DNA of 64,000 nt from Malania oleifera (GCF_029873635.1 NC_080419.1:68600823-68664822), one strand, 5' to 3'. Shown: positions 35,020 through 47,272, counted from the first letter of the stretch. A program made the numbers and translations. The notes: generated from the letters alone by a model not told the origin.

Positions 35020-36490
35020 CTCTAGTGGTTATTCCTTTTGATGTGTCACCAAGAATTTGTTCTTTTGGTGATTTTTATCATATCTCCATTCTTTAGGAAG
35101 CTTCAGATTTTCTATAAGGTTTTCATTTGGAGCATCATTATTGTTTTCTTCTTTTATTTCAAGATCTTCTTCTTTTTGTGGAGTATCTTCTTTTTCATCA
35201 TTCTCATTTTTATTGTCATGATTATTTGATTCATCAAATGTTATGTGTATTGATTTCATAATAGTAAAGGTTCTTTAATTATAAACCCTATAAGCTTTAC
35301 TATTTATAGAGTAACCTAGGAAGATACCTTCATCAAATTTTGCATCAAACTTTCCTAAATCATCTTTAGTGTTAAGGATAAAACATTTGCATCTGAATAC
35401 ATGAAAGTAGGAAATATTAGGTTTTCTACCTTTCCAAAGTTCATATGGTGTTTTGTCTATTTTTGATCTTATCGATACCCTATTTACAATGTAGCATGCT
35501 GTATTTATAGCTTTTACCCAAAAATATTTAGGTAGATTATTTTCATTTAGCATTATTCTTGCCATTTCTTGTAGAGTTCTATTTTTTCTTTGTCCAACTC
35601 TATTTTGTTATGGAGTTCTTGGTACTGAAAAATTATGATTTATTCCATGTTCATTACAAAATTTATAAACTTCTTTGTTTTTAAACTCTCTACCTTGGTC
35701 ACTTCTAAAGCTTGTTACATTATAGCCCTTCTCATTTTATAATTTCTTGCATAAGGTTATTAATAGGTTACAAGCTTCATCTTTGTTTGCTAGAAATATT
35801 ACCCAAGTAAATCTTGAATAATCATCTACTACTACAAAAGCATATTGTTTTCCTCCTAAACTAAGGGTTCTAGTTGGACCAAAGAAGTCTAGGAGCAAGA
35901 GTTCTAGGGGTCTTTTAGTGGATATGAATTTTTTTCTTTTTGAAGCTTGTTTTTACTTGTTTTCCTTTTTGGCATGCATCACACATCTTGTCTTTTATGA
36001 ATTTAGTATTTGGTAGTCCTTTTACAAGATTTTTCTTAGATAATTTGGATAGTAGTTCCATGCTTGCATGTCCTAGTTTCCTATTTCATAACCAACTTAC
36101 TTCATTCATTGCTGTCAAACAAGTTATGTTTTGATTTACTAATTTCTCAAGATTTATGCAATAGACATTATTTATCCTATAAGCTATAAACAGAGTTTCT
36201 TTGTTCTTAGGATTTTGAATAACACATTTTTCTTTCATAAAGATTATTTCAAACCCTTTGTCACTTAATTGACTAATACTTAAAAGGTTATGTTTTAATC
36301 CTTCTACTAATAGCACATCATCTATAGTGAGTGAAGGTCATTTACCAATTTTTCCAATGCCAATGATTTTACCTTTGGCATTGTCGCCAAAGGTGACGTA
36401 TCCCCCATCCTTTTGTTTTAATGTAGTGAACTTGGTCTTGTCACCAGTCTTGTGCCTTAAGCAACTGCTGTCCAAGTACCATTTATCCAT
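35020..36490 (-). pseudogene. S3 protease and integrase regions
   Basis: The protease and its flank lie at about 36330-36485 on the minus strand (GYVTFGDNAKGKIIGIGKIG-like). GAG-pre-integrase is at about 35960-36320 (HNLLSISQLSDKGFEIIF, MLACPSF region). Integrase is at about 35270-35960, with MARIMLNENNLPKYFWVKAI, RSKIDKTPYELWKGRKPN, and FDAKFDEGIFLGYSINSKAY. A short charged linker follows before RT. Broken fossil. Confidence 0.83.
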
Positions 36491-36514
36491 TGACGTTGTT
36501 GTCCTAAAGCAATC

Positions 36515-38299
36515 CTACAATGAGGGATACTTTGTGTTAGTTTTTGGAACCCAAATTCTTTTGACTTTCTTTGTTTTGTTGTTAGTTCCATTATTGGCTT
36601 TCCATTCTCCTTGAACTTTAACATACTTTCTTTTTAATGGGCAATCAAACATTACATAATCTTTAGTCTTGCACATATAGCAAGTGGTGTGTTCATGTTT
36701 GTTGTTTGATGAAGTGCTAGCATAATACTTAGCTTCCTTAACAAAGTATCCCATGTATATCTTTTTGTTCCTTTTATTTGCTTTACCGTTATAGTCTATT
36801 CCTTCTTTATTCCCATGAAGCCTTTGCTGTCCAATCATCTTTTCAAAGTTTTCTTTACCTTTAGTAAAGTTATAGATAATTTTTTCTTTATCCTCTACTG
36901 CCTTTTTGAGTTCATTTACTTCTAGATCCTTTTTATTCAAATTATCTTTATGAGTTTTGCCTAATTCTTGAGTTGCTATATTTATTTCTTCTTCCAACTT
37001 CTTAATACAAGAATTTTTTTCTTTTTCAATAGCTTTGAATGATTCAAGTTGCTTCACTAGTTCTTTATTTTGATCTTTTAAAGTTATATTTCTCTTGGAA
37101 ATTTTTATAAATCTTTTATGTAGTGAGAATAACTCAGCTTGTAATTCCTTATAAGAAGGCAAACTATCACATAACTCATCACAAGACTCATTTTGAGATT
37201 CGGTTGAAGAGTAGTAAGAATTTACCTCTTCGTCATTTGCCATGAAGCATATATTTGCCATCTCTTGTCCACTTGTTTCGTTTTCTATTTCGCTGGAGCT
37301 TGAGTCATCCCAAGTAGCGCTCATAACTTCCTTCCTTTTATTATTGTCATTCTTGAGCAATGGACAATCCGGTTTGATATGCCCTGGTTTCTTGCAATGA
37401 TAGCATATTGGTGGTTCATTCTTACCTTTATTTTCTTTCCTACTTGTCTCTCCTTTTTCGGGTTTCTTTTTATTGAACTTTCTAGGAAACCTTTTATTCC
37501 TTCTGTAGAATTTGCCTAGTCTCTTAGTAATGAATGCTAATTCATCTTGATCTAAGTCACTTATTTCACTTTCCTCTTCCCTAGTGATGTGGTTAGATGC
37601 TTTTAGTGCTATGGATCTTTTATGCTTTGGCTCAGGATTTCTTTCTTTTAAGGCCATTTCATAGGTAAGAAGTGAGCCTATAAGTTCATCTAAAGAAGTA
37701 GTCTTAAGGTTTCTACCTTCTGTGATAGTTGTAGCCTTTGGTTCCCATATAGAGGGAATGTCTCTTAGAATTTTTCTGATCATTTCGTAGGTAGTATAAG
37801 TTTTCCCTAAGGCAATTAAGGAATTTATTATGTGGGTAAATCTAATGTACATACTTGATATTGTTTCATTAGAATTCATCTTGAATGCTTCATATTCGCT
37901 TGTTAACATGTCTATCATATTGTCTCTAACATCAACTGTTCCTTCATATGTTACTTCTAATTTGTCTCAAATTTTCTTAACTATTTTGCAAGCTATGACT
38001 CTGTTAAATTCATTAGCATCTAATGCACAGTATAACGCATTTATAGCTCTTGAATTTATTTGAAGCATTTTATAATCTAAGTCGGTCATATCTTTCTTTT
38101 CTTTTGGAATCTGTTTTCCATCAACTATCTTAGTGGGAATAAGGTTTCCATCCATAACAACTTCACATGCTTTCCAATCCATGTGTTGGAGATATATTTC
38201 CATTCTCTTTTTCCAAAAGGTATAATTGTGTCCACAAAAGATTGGTGGACAGGTTGAGGATTGGCCTTCACCGAAGGGTGCTACTCCAATGTTTGCCAT
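36515..38299 (-). pseudogene. S3 gag region
   Basis: Begins MANIGVAPFGEGQSSTCPPI at 38299, the same start type as S1. Gag domain: MDWKACEVVMDGNLIPTKIV, MIDMLTSEYEAFKMN, and ILRDIPSIWEPKATTI. First knuckle CYHCKKPGHIKPDCPLLK near 37360-37415, a long coiled-coil-like Lys/Glu region, then CYMCKTKDYVMFDCPLKRK near 36625-36680. The long coiled-coil between two cysteine motifs recurs in S1 and S2. Broken fossil. Confidence 0.87.
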
Positions 38300-38340
38300 T
38301 TGATCTTTTTATAGTTTCTTGTTAGGAATTTCTATAACTT

Positions 38341-38354
38341 AGCTCTGATACCAA
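38341..38354 (-). promoter_or_regulatory. S3 primer binding site
   Basis: On the minus strand TTGGTATCAGAGCT, complementary to initiator tRNA-Met, adjoins the 5' LTR boundary at 38356. Confidence 0.92.
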
Positions 38355-38355
38355 T

Positions 38356-40222
38356 TGAAATTAGGAATAGCTTCCCAAGAGGGGGAATGAATTGGATTAT
38401 TTTCATTTTTAATATTTTTAATGCTTATGACACCAAAATAATAAAGCAATTAACTAACAATCCCACTTCAAGATACTGAAATTTAAATTCACAAGCCAAT
38501 CAACCAAATTAAACAATTCAACCAATCATGCAAGAATTTTAGAATTTTTATCAGCTACCTTGTAGACGTTCTCAACCTTCTTTGGACAAAACCTTTGTAT
38601 GCACTTCTCTTGATTAAGATTTCTGCAGATTAACCAATGTACTCCCTTTTGGGTTTCCGCAAATGGTCAATCGAAACTTACTTTCAAAATATCAAGGATC
38701 TTCCTTTGATTTTAACTTTAGATCCTGCAATCTGCACTTTAAAACATACAACAACAGATTGTACAGAAAGTAATAAGTAAAGAAGAAAGAAAGACACAAG
38801 GTTTTTTACGAGGTTCGGCTTCAACATAGCCTACATCCTCGCCCTTAGCAAAATACCAAAGGGTTCAACTATAGCACTTCCGTTACTGGGTGGAACAACA
38901 CCTGTTTACAATCACTCCTTCGCTAAGGTTTGAGCCCACCTTCTCCAAACAATATACCCTTGTTTGGTCAACGATCCAACAACCTGAAATTTTCCAAAAT
39001 CTACAAGAGAAACAATAAGAAGATTGTGTACAAGAAACGCTCACACAAAGAGCAGGTTAGTACAACTTAAAACTATGTACTTCAAAAGATAGATATCAAG
39101 AATGAAATACACTTTTGAAGCTTAACAAGAATTTCACCAAATTCCTTTTCTCTAGATGAGAAATCAGCAATCTAACTTCAGGAATTGATGAACAAGAATT
39201 TCAGAATCACAGCACTTTCAGTTTGCAAGAGATGATCAAGATGAGGCTCTGAGAGCAAGAGAGCTTATGAGAGATTTTCAATACTTGGTATATTTTGATT
39301 TAGAAAAACCATGTATTTATAGGCTTTCAAACAAGTTTCCTTGTTGCTAAAGTTTCCTTAGATAATTCCCAAGTTTTTAGAAAGTTTGGAGCCTAAGCAA
39401 CTATTATTTAAAATATTAAATTTTAAAAAATTTTCCTGTTGAACAGTGTTTAGATGACTGAAGAGTCGAGTTCAATCATCTGAAGTTCCTGAGATCCTTT
39501 AAAAAATGAACTAGACAGAGGGTCAGATGACTGAAGATAGGGTTCAAACGACCGAAGAGTCGAGTTCAGATGACCGAAGTCCAGGTTCATACATTTGAAC
39601 AGCTACTGCCTGTTTTTGTTTCTTCCCAGAAAATCTTCAGATGTCTAAGCTTATTCTTCACACGTCTGAAGTAATTCTTCAGACATCTGAACATGAAGCT
39701 TAGTCATCTGAACAGATAAAAAGCTGCTGAAAACATTTTCCAAAAAAAAAAAAATGATTTGCTCTCTTAATCTGATTTTTACAAAACTTATTTTAATAAT
39801 CCTAAATAGGTTTTTAAGTCCTCATAATCTCCTAGAAAAGCTTCAAAACATATTTCAATCGATATTTAACTTTGAAATACTTACAATGGATTTCCTAAAA
39901 ACTTTATATGTCATGTTTGAGATCATTCTCATTCTTTTTGCTTTTGAAGTTCTTTGGATATGTGTTTGAACTTGCTTTATCTGCCAATGCTTTAGTTTCT
40001 CTTTGAATCACTTGTTAGTTTAACTTCCTTGATGACCCACACTTGATCCATACTTAATCTATACTTGATCCATACTTGATCTACACTTGATCCATACTTG
40101 ATCTACACTTGATCCATACTTGATCTATGGTTTCCTGAAATACAAAAACTCAACCTTTCCATGTTAAAATATCTTTTGTTTGTTATCACCAAAACTGATT
40201 GAAAGACCTTATGAGGCCAACA
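38356..40222 (-). repeat. S3 5' LTR
   Basis: 1867 bp, TGAAATTAGG to GAGGCCAACA, about 95% identical to the 3' LTR in the compared part. It has the same boxes, word array (about 39445-39715) and minisatellite (40037-40128, about 4.5 units). Confidence 0.93.
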
Positions 40223-40888
40223 GTATTGCTTGGAGAAGGGGCTTTACCCTTAAGGAGGGATTTGTAAAGATTTGCTCTGCCTGGAAAGGAGTGCTATAGT
40301 GAAAACCTTTGGTGGTATTGGCCTAAGGCGAGGACGTAGGCTGGGGATAAGCCAAACCTCGTAAAAATATCGGTCTCACTCTTACCCTTCTCTTTACTTT
40401 CTACATATATATATATATATATATATTATGTGGTGTGTATGCAAAGTGCAGGTTGCTGAAAATCAAAAATCGAGATTAAGAAGACTCTTAACTTAAGAAA
40501 GTACGTTTGATTAAACTTTTGCGAAAACCCAAAAGGGAGTACGTTGTTTAATCGTTTGCGAAAATCTTAGTTGAAAGAGGACAAGCAAATTTCATTCATT
40601 ACAGGGCTTGAAACAAACACATATTCACAAGGCTACAAACGAACTCTACCTTGAGTTTTTGTTAAAGCTGAAAAGTGCTACATCTTATATCTTGATTGAG
40701 TATATTGTGTTTGATTGGATTGTTTGGTTATTGTTTACTTGTGTTGAGATTAAGTGTGATTGTGGATTAATTAAACAAACTAAGTTTCTGTTGAGTGTTG
40801 CTAAAGGTTAAAGAATTCTTAAAAATAATTAAAAGAAAATTTTAATAACCCAATTCACCCCTCTCTTAGGACTAGACCTTGACTTTCA
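40223..40888 (+). repeat. S1 3' LTR, third piece
   Basis: Resumes the S1 3' LTR after S3. From 40298 it aligns with 752-1348 to the same end CTTTCA at 40888. It contains a (TA)11 run at 40405-40426, the GGACGTAGGCT / CAAACCTCGTAAAA box near 40333-40358, and the CAATTCACCCCTCTCTTAGG box near 40851-40870. Confidence 0.85.
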
Positions 40889-41667
40889 ACCTTCACTTCA
40901 ATGGCAATAAGGACACCAATTACACCCATTTTTTTTAAGACCAAGGAAACCAAATTACAATCATTGTTTCAATGGAGATGAAGGAAGCAATACAAGAAAT
41001 TTTACAAACTCGAATTTCTTACAAGGAAGATAAACAATTTAAGCTCACAAAATTAACTCATAAAGAATGATTAAAATAAGTCTCAAGACTTTTCTAAACT
41101 ATCCCTCAAGGATGAACAAAATAAAGTACAAAGAGAAAATAAGAGAGAATTAAGGCTAGAGCACTTGGATATTCAGTGTAAGTATGTTCTCTAACATTCT
41201 TAACGCTTAGGAGGATATATTTATGGAGATTGGATAAAAACTAGTCATTTTCTACCCATTGGAACCTTTTTGGCTTTTAGACTGATTGATCGCTTAAAGA
41301 GTCTAGTCGACCGCTTACTAGTTGTTAGAGACAAGAAGAAAACTATTGTAGGCAAGAGCAACCAAACTAATCGACTTCTTTTAGGGGTTGGTTGACTGCC
41401 TTTAGCCTCTACCTGGGCGAAGGTTGGGATTCGGTTTGCCAATTGTTCTTGTTTTTTCGGTTAAAGTCCATAAATGTTATGCCTTATATTTTCTTATGAT
41501 TTTACAAATTAAAGTACGACTCAAATGAGAGAACCACTACAAATAAATCAAATTAAGTCTTCAAATTTAATGACTTACTCCTATGTAACATAACTTAAGC
41601 GCAAAGTTATTAATGCTCAATAGTTTGTTATCATCGAAACTAGGTTAGTGAAACCTTAAGGCTAACA
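40889..41667 (-). repeat. Old LTR-like remnant flanking nest 1
   Basis: It ends TTAAGGCTAACA at 41667 after GTTATCATCGAAACTAGG, the same kind of end as the minus-strand Sirevirus LTRs here (compare S3 31070-31115). It has GTCGACC / TTGACTGCC words at 41280-41405. I infer that S1 landed in this older LTR and its other part lies left of the window. No gene is seen. Confidence 0.42.
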
Positions 41668-42288
41668 TATATGACTTGTCTACACTCCCTTTGAGTAGAC
41701 TAAATAAAATGTTTGATTAGGCTGTATGTCTTTTTAAGGCCATTCTATGCTATATGTCTTTTTGTTGCCATTTTATGTCTTTTTGTGACCTTATATAGAT
41801 GACTAGGCTGTCGGCCAATTGTTGGGGCGGTATTTCCTCCAAGTCATTCCTCGCACTAACTGAAGTATCACCTTAAGTTTATTAATTCTAGGCAGTCACA
41901 TCCTCAAGTTTATTCTCTAAGTGAGTGTTTTGCCTTTAAGGACCTCCCTAGTAATTCGTGAAGGGTTGGGCGATGAGTGATTTACCTCAATTAAAAACGG
42001 TTGTTTTATGCATAAATTATGTTTGCTTGGACAAAATTACATTATGCCTAGGCAATGTTCATCATGTATTTTGCTTAGGCATCTCCATGAAATTCCTCTG
42101 GAAATTGCCTTGGTTGCACGATTATCACCATGCTACAATGGGTGTATAAAGATTACACAAACAAGAACATATGGTGAGTTGTAAGGGCTCTGATCTGCAA
42201 AGGCATGAGAACACAATGTAGTCACACTATTACATTGAAGGAATTTGCTCGATGGTGGACTAGGGTTTAAGGTTTGATAGGTGGTGAG

Positions 42289-42359
<71 letters not shown>

Positions 42360-42606
42360 GCCTTGCATGGGTTTTCATGTTTGAAAGAGAGATTGACGTT
42401 GGGTGTTATTACTATGCACAATCACGTGAGAGATTTGAAATGAAGGAGATAGTTGATGAAGGGGTATTTGAGTGAGATTTGGAATGAAGAAAGTTGATTA
42501 GATGGAAGATTGTGGGAGTTTTGTGAGATTTGGGTGAGAGTAAAGATGGGAAGGGATTTGGCACACAATGCATTTAGCTATTGTATTGGTGTTTGTTCGA
42601 TGGTGG
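41668..42606. other. Unassigned intergenic stretch
   Basis: About 940 bp without a recognisable gene or element. The only clear structure is the GT/GA microsatellite at 42290-42357. It ends with GGTGG (42602-42606), the left target duplication of T1. Confidence 0.6.
42290..42357. repeat. (GT)20(GA)14 compound microsatellite
   Basis: A pure GT run passing into a pure GA run. Small open frames on both strands are by-products. Confidence 0.95.
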
Positions 42607-43237
42607 TGTTGGAGATGTTGCTCATATTCTGAGTAGATCACATGTATCGGATAAAGCCATGTGAAGCGAGGGACAATTGCATGAGAGGAGTCTGTAGCAC
42701 TAAGGGCAAACTGTCGACTGATTGGGCCAAATTGTTGACGGTTTCAAGCAGTACGTGGGAGTATTTTTCAGCACCAAAAAGTCGACTATTTGGCCTAAAC
42801 AGTCGACTGTTTTAGTTGGCAGAGATTATGAATTTTGAATCCGGGGGCTTGTAGATTGGGGTTATCTAGAGGATTTACTAGAACTCTTCTATAGGCATTG
42901 GGTTCATATTTAAACACTATTGTAACCTAAAGATGTAAGCTTTGACATTTATCATAGTGAAAACCGAAGTACTGCTCCCGTGGACGTATGCTATTGCCGA
43001 ACCACATAAATCTTGTGTGTTCTAGTTGTATTTTGCTTCTTCTTATTATTCTTTGATTACTTCTTAAGCATAGTTCATTATGGAGTGTTTGCATTAGTGG
43101 TTGTTGGTTCGTTCATGATTGATTGTGTGCTTCTATGGCATGTGTTCTTATTGAACGGGAACTAGAATTCTAGTTGAACTAGAATTCAAGTTGAACTTAA
43201 ACTAGAAATCAACTTAAATGAGGAACTAGAACTAACA
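42607..43237 (+). repeat. T1 5' LTR
   Basis: 631 bp, TGTTGGAGATG to GAACTAACA. It holds GTCGACT words at 42707-42820 and the conserved box GGACGTATGCTATTGCCGAA near 42983-43002. It ends two bases before AGTGGTATCAGAGC. Confidence 0.9.
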
Positions 43238-43239
43238 AG

Positions 43240-43251
43240 TGGTATCAGAGC
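43240..43251 (+). promoter_or_regulatory. T1 primer binding site
   Basis: TGGTATCAGAGC, complementary to initiator tRNA-Met, right after the 5' LTR. Confidence 0.92.
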
Positions 43252-43264
43252 TATTGGTTCTACA

Positions 43265-44955
43265 ATGGTTGGGGTCTCTTCGATTAAGTTCGATGTGAAC
43301 AAGTTCGATGGAACTGGTAATTTCGGGCTTTGGCAATGAAGGGTGAAGGACTTGCTAGTGCAACAAGGGATGGTGAAGGGTCTATACCGGAAGAAGATGG
43401 ACGATGTGAATGATGCAAGTTGGAAGGAGCTTGAAGTAAAGGTGGTTTCCATGATTAGTTTATGTCTAGCCGATGATGTGTTGTATCACGTCATGGATGA
43501 GGACTTATCGGCGACAATTTGGCTGAAACTGGAGCGCCGATACATGTCCAAGTTGATTTCAAACAAGTTGTATCTTAAGAAAAAAGCTTTATGGGCTTAA
43601 TATGGCGGAGGGTTCAGACTTGACTCTAGACATCAACACATTTAATCAAATCACTAGTGATCTAGGGCGAGTTGAGGTGAAGTTCGAGGAGGAGGACAAA
43701 GTGTTGATGCTGCTGAATTCCTTACCTACGATGCACTATATACGAGAATTTGGTTACAACAATGACTTGGAGGAAAGAAACCCTGGATTTTGAGGACATC
43801 ACGATTGCATTGCTGGGGTTCCATCAAAGGAAAAAGGCCAGCAATGAGATTTCACATGGTGAAGGGCTTGTGGCTAAAGGTAATCAGGATTGTAGGAGAG
43901 GTAAGTCCTAGAGTTGACTGAGTGGTAATAAAACTCAATCCAGGAGGAAGAAGGATGTTCACTGTTTTAAGTGCGGGAAACTAGGGCACATAAAATCGAA
44001 ATGTCCAAACTGGGAGAAAGGAAAGGTAAAAGCTCAAGAGGGTTCATCAAAATCCTTGAATGTAGTTGAAGAAGGGGACTCGAGGAGTAGTGATGGTGAG
44101 ATGCTTACTGTTTCATCAGGTTCAGAACACCTCACGGGTTCTTGGATCTTAGACTTGGGAATTTCTTTTCACATGATGTCCAACGAAGCCTAGTTCACCA
44201 CTTAAAAATTGGTGAGTCCTGGTTCCATTCTGATAGGAAACAGTGCAGCTTGCAAAGTTATCGAAATGAGGGATATCAGGATCAAGATGTGTAATGGTGT
44301 GGTAAGGATGTTATATGGGGTAAGGCATGTACCCGATCCACAGAAGAACGTTATATCATTGGGTGCTTTGGATTGTGATGGGTATAGTTTCAAGTCCAAA
44401 GGCGGGATGATGATAGTGTGTGATGGCATATTGATGGTAATGAAGGGACAGAGGATAGCAGAGAATCTCTATGCACTGCAGGGTAACACAATTGCAAGTG
44501 GAGCTACAGTTGAGAATTCTGAGTTAGGAAATACTGTTTTGTGTAATGTAACCATACACAAAACTTGGGTATTCTTAATTACATTGGTGTGGATGTTTAG
44601 GGACTAGTGAGGGTAGCATCACAAGTTAGACATGAGTATTTCATGAAGTTATCACAAAAGGTCTGGGGGTATCTCATGCGACACAAGTTGGAGTTGTTTG
44701 TCAGGTGTAACTTGGGGTTGAGGTGGAGTACCAGACCAGGAGAAAGTTCCTCAGGTTAGATATTGTTGTTGAGTATGCTAGTGTTCAAGGAGTTTTGTGA
44801 GCAGGACATGGTGTATGCAGGGCTTGCAAAGGACTTCTTGGTGAAATCAATGAGTATGACATGTTTCTCGATTAATCGATCGCCAAAGGAATCACTAGAT
44901 AGGAGAGTTGCAGGAGAGGCTTGGACTAGTTATGTAGTAGAATTTAGAGGTCTAG
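43265..44955 (+). pseudogene. T1 gag, protease and integrase part
   Basis: Gag starts MVGVSSIKFDVNKFDGTGNF and includes VKDLLVQQGMVKGLYRKKMD and a SKLISNKLYLKKK block typical of TNT1/Tork. CCHC: CFKCGKLGHIKSKCPNW near 43965-44015. The protease region begins near 44140 (SWILDLGISFHMMSN, then MCNGVVRMLYGVRHVPDP). Toward 44955 an integrase-like SINRSPKESLDRR is seen. S5 follows at 44960 and the coding homology resumes at 58562. Broken fossil. Confidence 0.82.
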
Positions 44956-44959
44956 CTAT

Positions 44960-47257
44960 TGTTGGAATTGGTGTGATCCCAAGAGGAGGCGGGTGAATTG
45001 GGTTTTAAAAACTTTTTTGTCTAAATTAAACTTTTGCGTTGATTCACCACATATCATATCTCATTTCCATAATACAAATGTGTATGTAAAATAATTAAAC
45101 TACGAGTCCAAGCATACACGTGTGCAGTTATCTTATTTAATTTAAATGTATGTATGCAAATAATTGTAATAGTGAATAAACAAGCATACACATATAGAAG
45201 TTTAAGTGCAAAAATTTAAATAAGATAGAGAGAGAGTGACACACAACTTTGTTATCGAGGTTCGATCAAACTAGCCTACGTCCTTGCCTTGAGCATACCC
45301 TCCAAGGATTCCACTATCCCTGCTCACTTCAACAGGTAGAGCAGAAGCCGTTACAACCTTTCTTTATGGGACAAGGTAAACCCCAGCTCAATTACTAGGC
45401 TAAGCCCAACTGGTCTCCCTTACGAAGTGGAGACGCCCCAGTTCAATTTTCGGGATGAACCGAACCAATCTCACTTACAGGGCTGAGACTACTTAGTTCA
45501 ATTCTTGGCTAAACCCAACTAATACAATAAAAACATTTTTGTACATGATAAAATGCTTCTAAATATAAGCAGATATGTACAACGTTTAAGCTCTAAATAC
45601 ATACACTCTAATATGATATGAAATATGCTCAGTAGAGTAAGGGTGTTTTCTCAAAACAATATTTTCAATCTTTGAGAAATGATGTTTATGATAACATACT
45701 CAAAGATGTGACCCTGTTAAAATTTTCTCCCAAAAATATACTTCAATACAAGTATAGGAGAACCTAGGGTTTGCTTTTCAAATAGTTTTTGCACAAATAA
45801 TATATATGAATATATGTAAATGATAAAATATGTTCTCCAACAAAGATTTTAGTAAATAAAAATATTTGGAGAATCTAGGAGTTAAGCCCAAAGATATTTG
45901 TGTAATGAATACTATTTGAGCATTTGAATCTTCCAATAGAGGTGCAAAGATTCAAAGGTTATGAAGATTTTTTCCCACAAAATATTTATCAAAGAAATAA
46001 TAAGGGAAGAACTCTAAACCTACTCACAAAAATAATTTTCAAACTAAAAGTTCAAGAGAGTAAGTGATTTTGAAAAATGAAATGCCCAAACAAAATAAAA
46101 TGCTCTTTTTCGAAAGATTTTTCAAAGAGTGATAAAGAGAGTTTATGAGAGTATAAAGTTTACCCTATAAAGATTTTTGCAATGAAAAGGTAGTTGGAGG
46201 AACTTTGATTAACTAAAAAATTTAAGAGAAAAATTTGCTAATCAAAATTGCTAATTTAAGCAAATGAAGGGGTATATACAGACTTTGGCCAAAATATGAC
46301 TATTGGGGACATGAAGGGAATTTTGGAAAATGTTTAACCATGTTCAATGAAAATTAAACCTATTTAACTGCAGTAAAAATTTGGCCAACCTGAGAGGTTT
46401 GGTCGACCATGGTCAAGGTTCAATCGACCACTTTTATAAGTTTGATCGACCGTATCAATTTTAAACCACAAGTTTGGTCGACCATCTTAGGGCGATTTTA
46501 AACCCTTCGTGGGTTCGATCGACCAAGACAAAGGTCGGTCGGCTACTCATCTAGGTTCGGTCGACCCAACCTAATTTAAACTAGACATTTGGTTGACCAA
46601 GTTGTTGGGGGGTCAGACACTTTATGGTTTAGTCGACCTAAGACGATACATTCAAAACAGAACGGTTGACTAAGCGAAGTCAACATGTTTACTTCTAACC
46701 AGTTCGGTCGACCAACGCATTTATAATGCCAATGGTTGGTCAACTGAGGCTTAGTCGACATTTTGAATTTTTAGCCAATAGAGTCTTTGGTCGACCAAGC
46801 TGAATATAACTAGAGGGGTTCGGTCGACTAGGGCTATTCAAAAACACAATTTTGGCCCTAATTATGACCCCAAGTTTTATCCCTATTTGTGTGAATGTGA
46901 CATTTTAGCTTTAAGGGATTTTTCATTATGTCTATGGGGTCCTAAGGTCAAATCTATGGTCATTGAGCTTATTCAACCTATCATGCAGGCAATGCATTAA
47001 TTATTACAGACCATATTACAGACCCAAATATTTTAAATGCAATTACAATAAAGAATAAATGTCTTCTTCTTCGTTTTACTCTTCTCTTCATGGAATGCGC
47101 CAAGTTATTATGTGGGCTTTAAGTTATGCCTTAACTTCCCTTTCTCTTATATCTTATTTCTGTGCAGACATGGAAACCTATTCACACACTAAATGCACAC
47201 ATAAGATACATATGGTTTGTCAGCATCAAAACAAGGATCAGGCTCAAAAAGCCAACA
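44960..47257 (-). mobile_element. S5: Sirevirus-type solo LTR
   Basis: A 2298-bp unit starting TGTTGGAATTGG and ending AAAAAGCCAACA, with a perfect GCTAT duplication (44955-44959, 47258-47262). The left end has GTGATCCCAAGAGGAGG and GGTGAATTGGG like S2; the box GAGGTTCGATC, CTACGTCCTTGCC is near 45257-45290. It has many TTGGTCGACCAA-type words at 46385-46825. No coding parts. It sits in the integrase region of T1. Confidence 0.92.
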
Positions 47258-47272
47258 GCTATAAACATTTCT
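47258..47272 (+). other. T1 sliver between S5 and G3
   Basis: Fifteen bases of T1 that carry the right target copy of S5 (GCTAT, 47258-47262) and the left target copy of G3 (TTTCT, 47268-47272). Confidence 0.85.

Larger units (their letters stand above)
29251..40222 (-). mobile_element. S3: Copia/Sirevirus, structurally complete, minus strand
   Basis: A 10,972-bp element with both LTRs (29251-31115 and 38356-40222), primer binding site, gag, protease, integrase, RT, RNase H, a third ORF and several purine tracts. The LTR ends are TG and CA; flanking GTATC and GTATT are a target duplication with one difference. The LTRs agree at about 95% over the first 220 bp by eye, roughly one to three million years at usual plant rates. 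All parts are present, but the coding region has around ten breaks. It is the best preserved element of the window. Confidence 0.93.
752..40888 (+). mobile_element. S1: Copia/Sirevirus retrotransposon, host of nest 1
   Basis: A plus-strand Copia element of the Sirevirus lineage, split by seven later insertions. Parts seen: 5' LTR end (752-1348), primer binding site (1351), gag (from 1405), protease, integrase, reverse transcriptase and RNase H (to 8344), a third ORF (8748-18056, interrupted), purine tracts (23298 and 23641), and a 3' LTR in three pieces (23654-24190, 29071-29250, 40223-40888). Removing the insertions leaves about 9 kb, plus the part left of the window. The two LTR ends agree at roughly 93% by eye, suggesting a few million years at usual plant rates. 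It is a broken fossil with more than ten coding breaks. Confidence 0.88.

Noticed and set aside
46385-46825. Regularly repeated GTCGACC words that at first look like a CRISPR array
   Set aside because: The words are short (about 12 bp), vary in sequence and are irregularly spaced. The place is inside a solo LTR with a perfect target duplication in plant DNA, and no cas-like gene is present.
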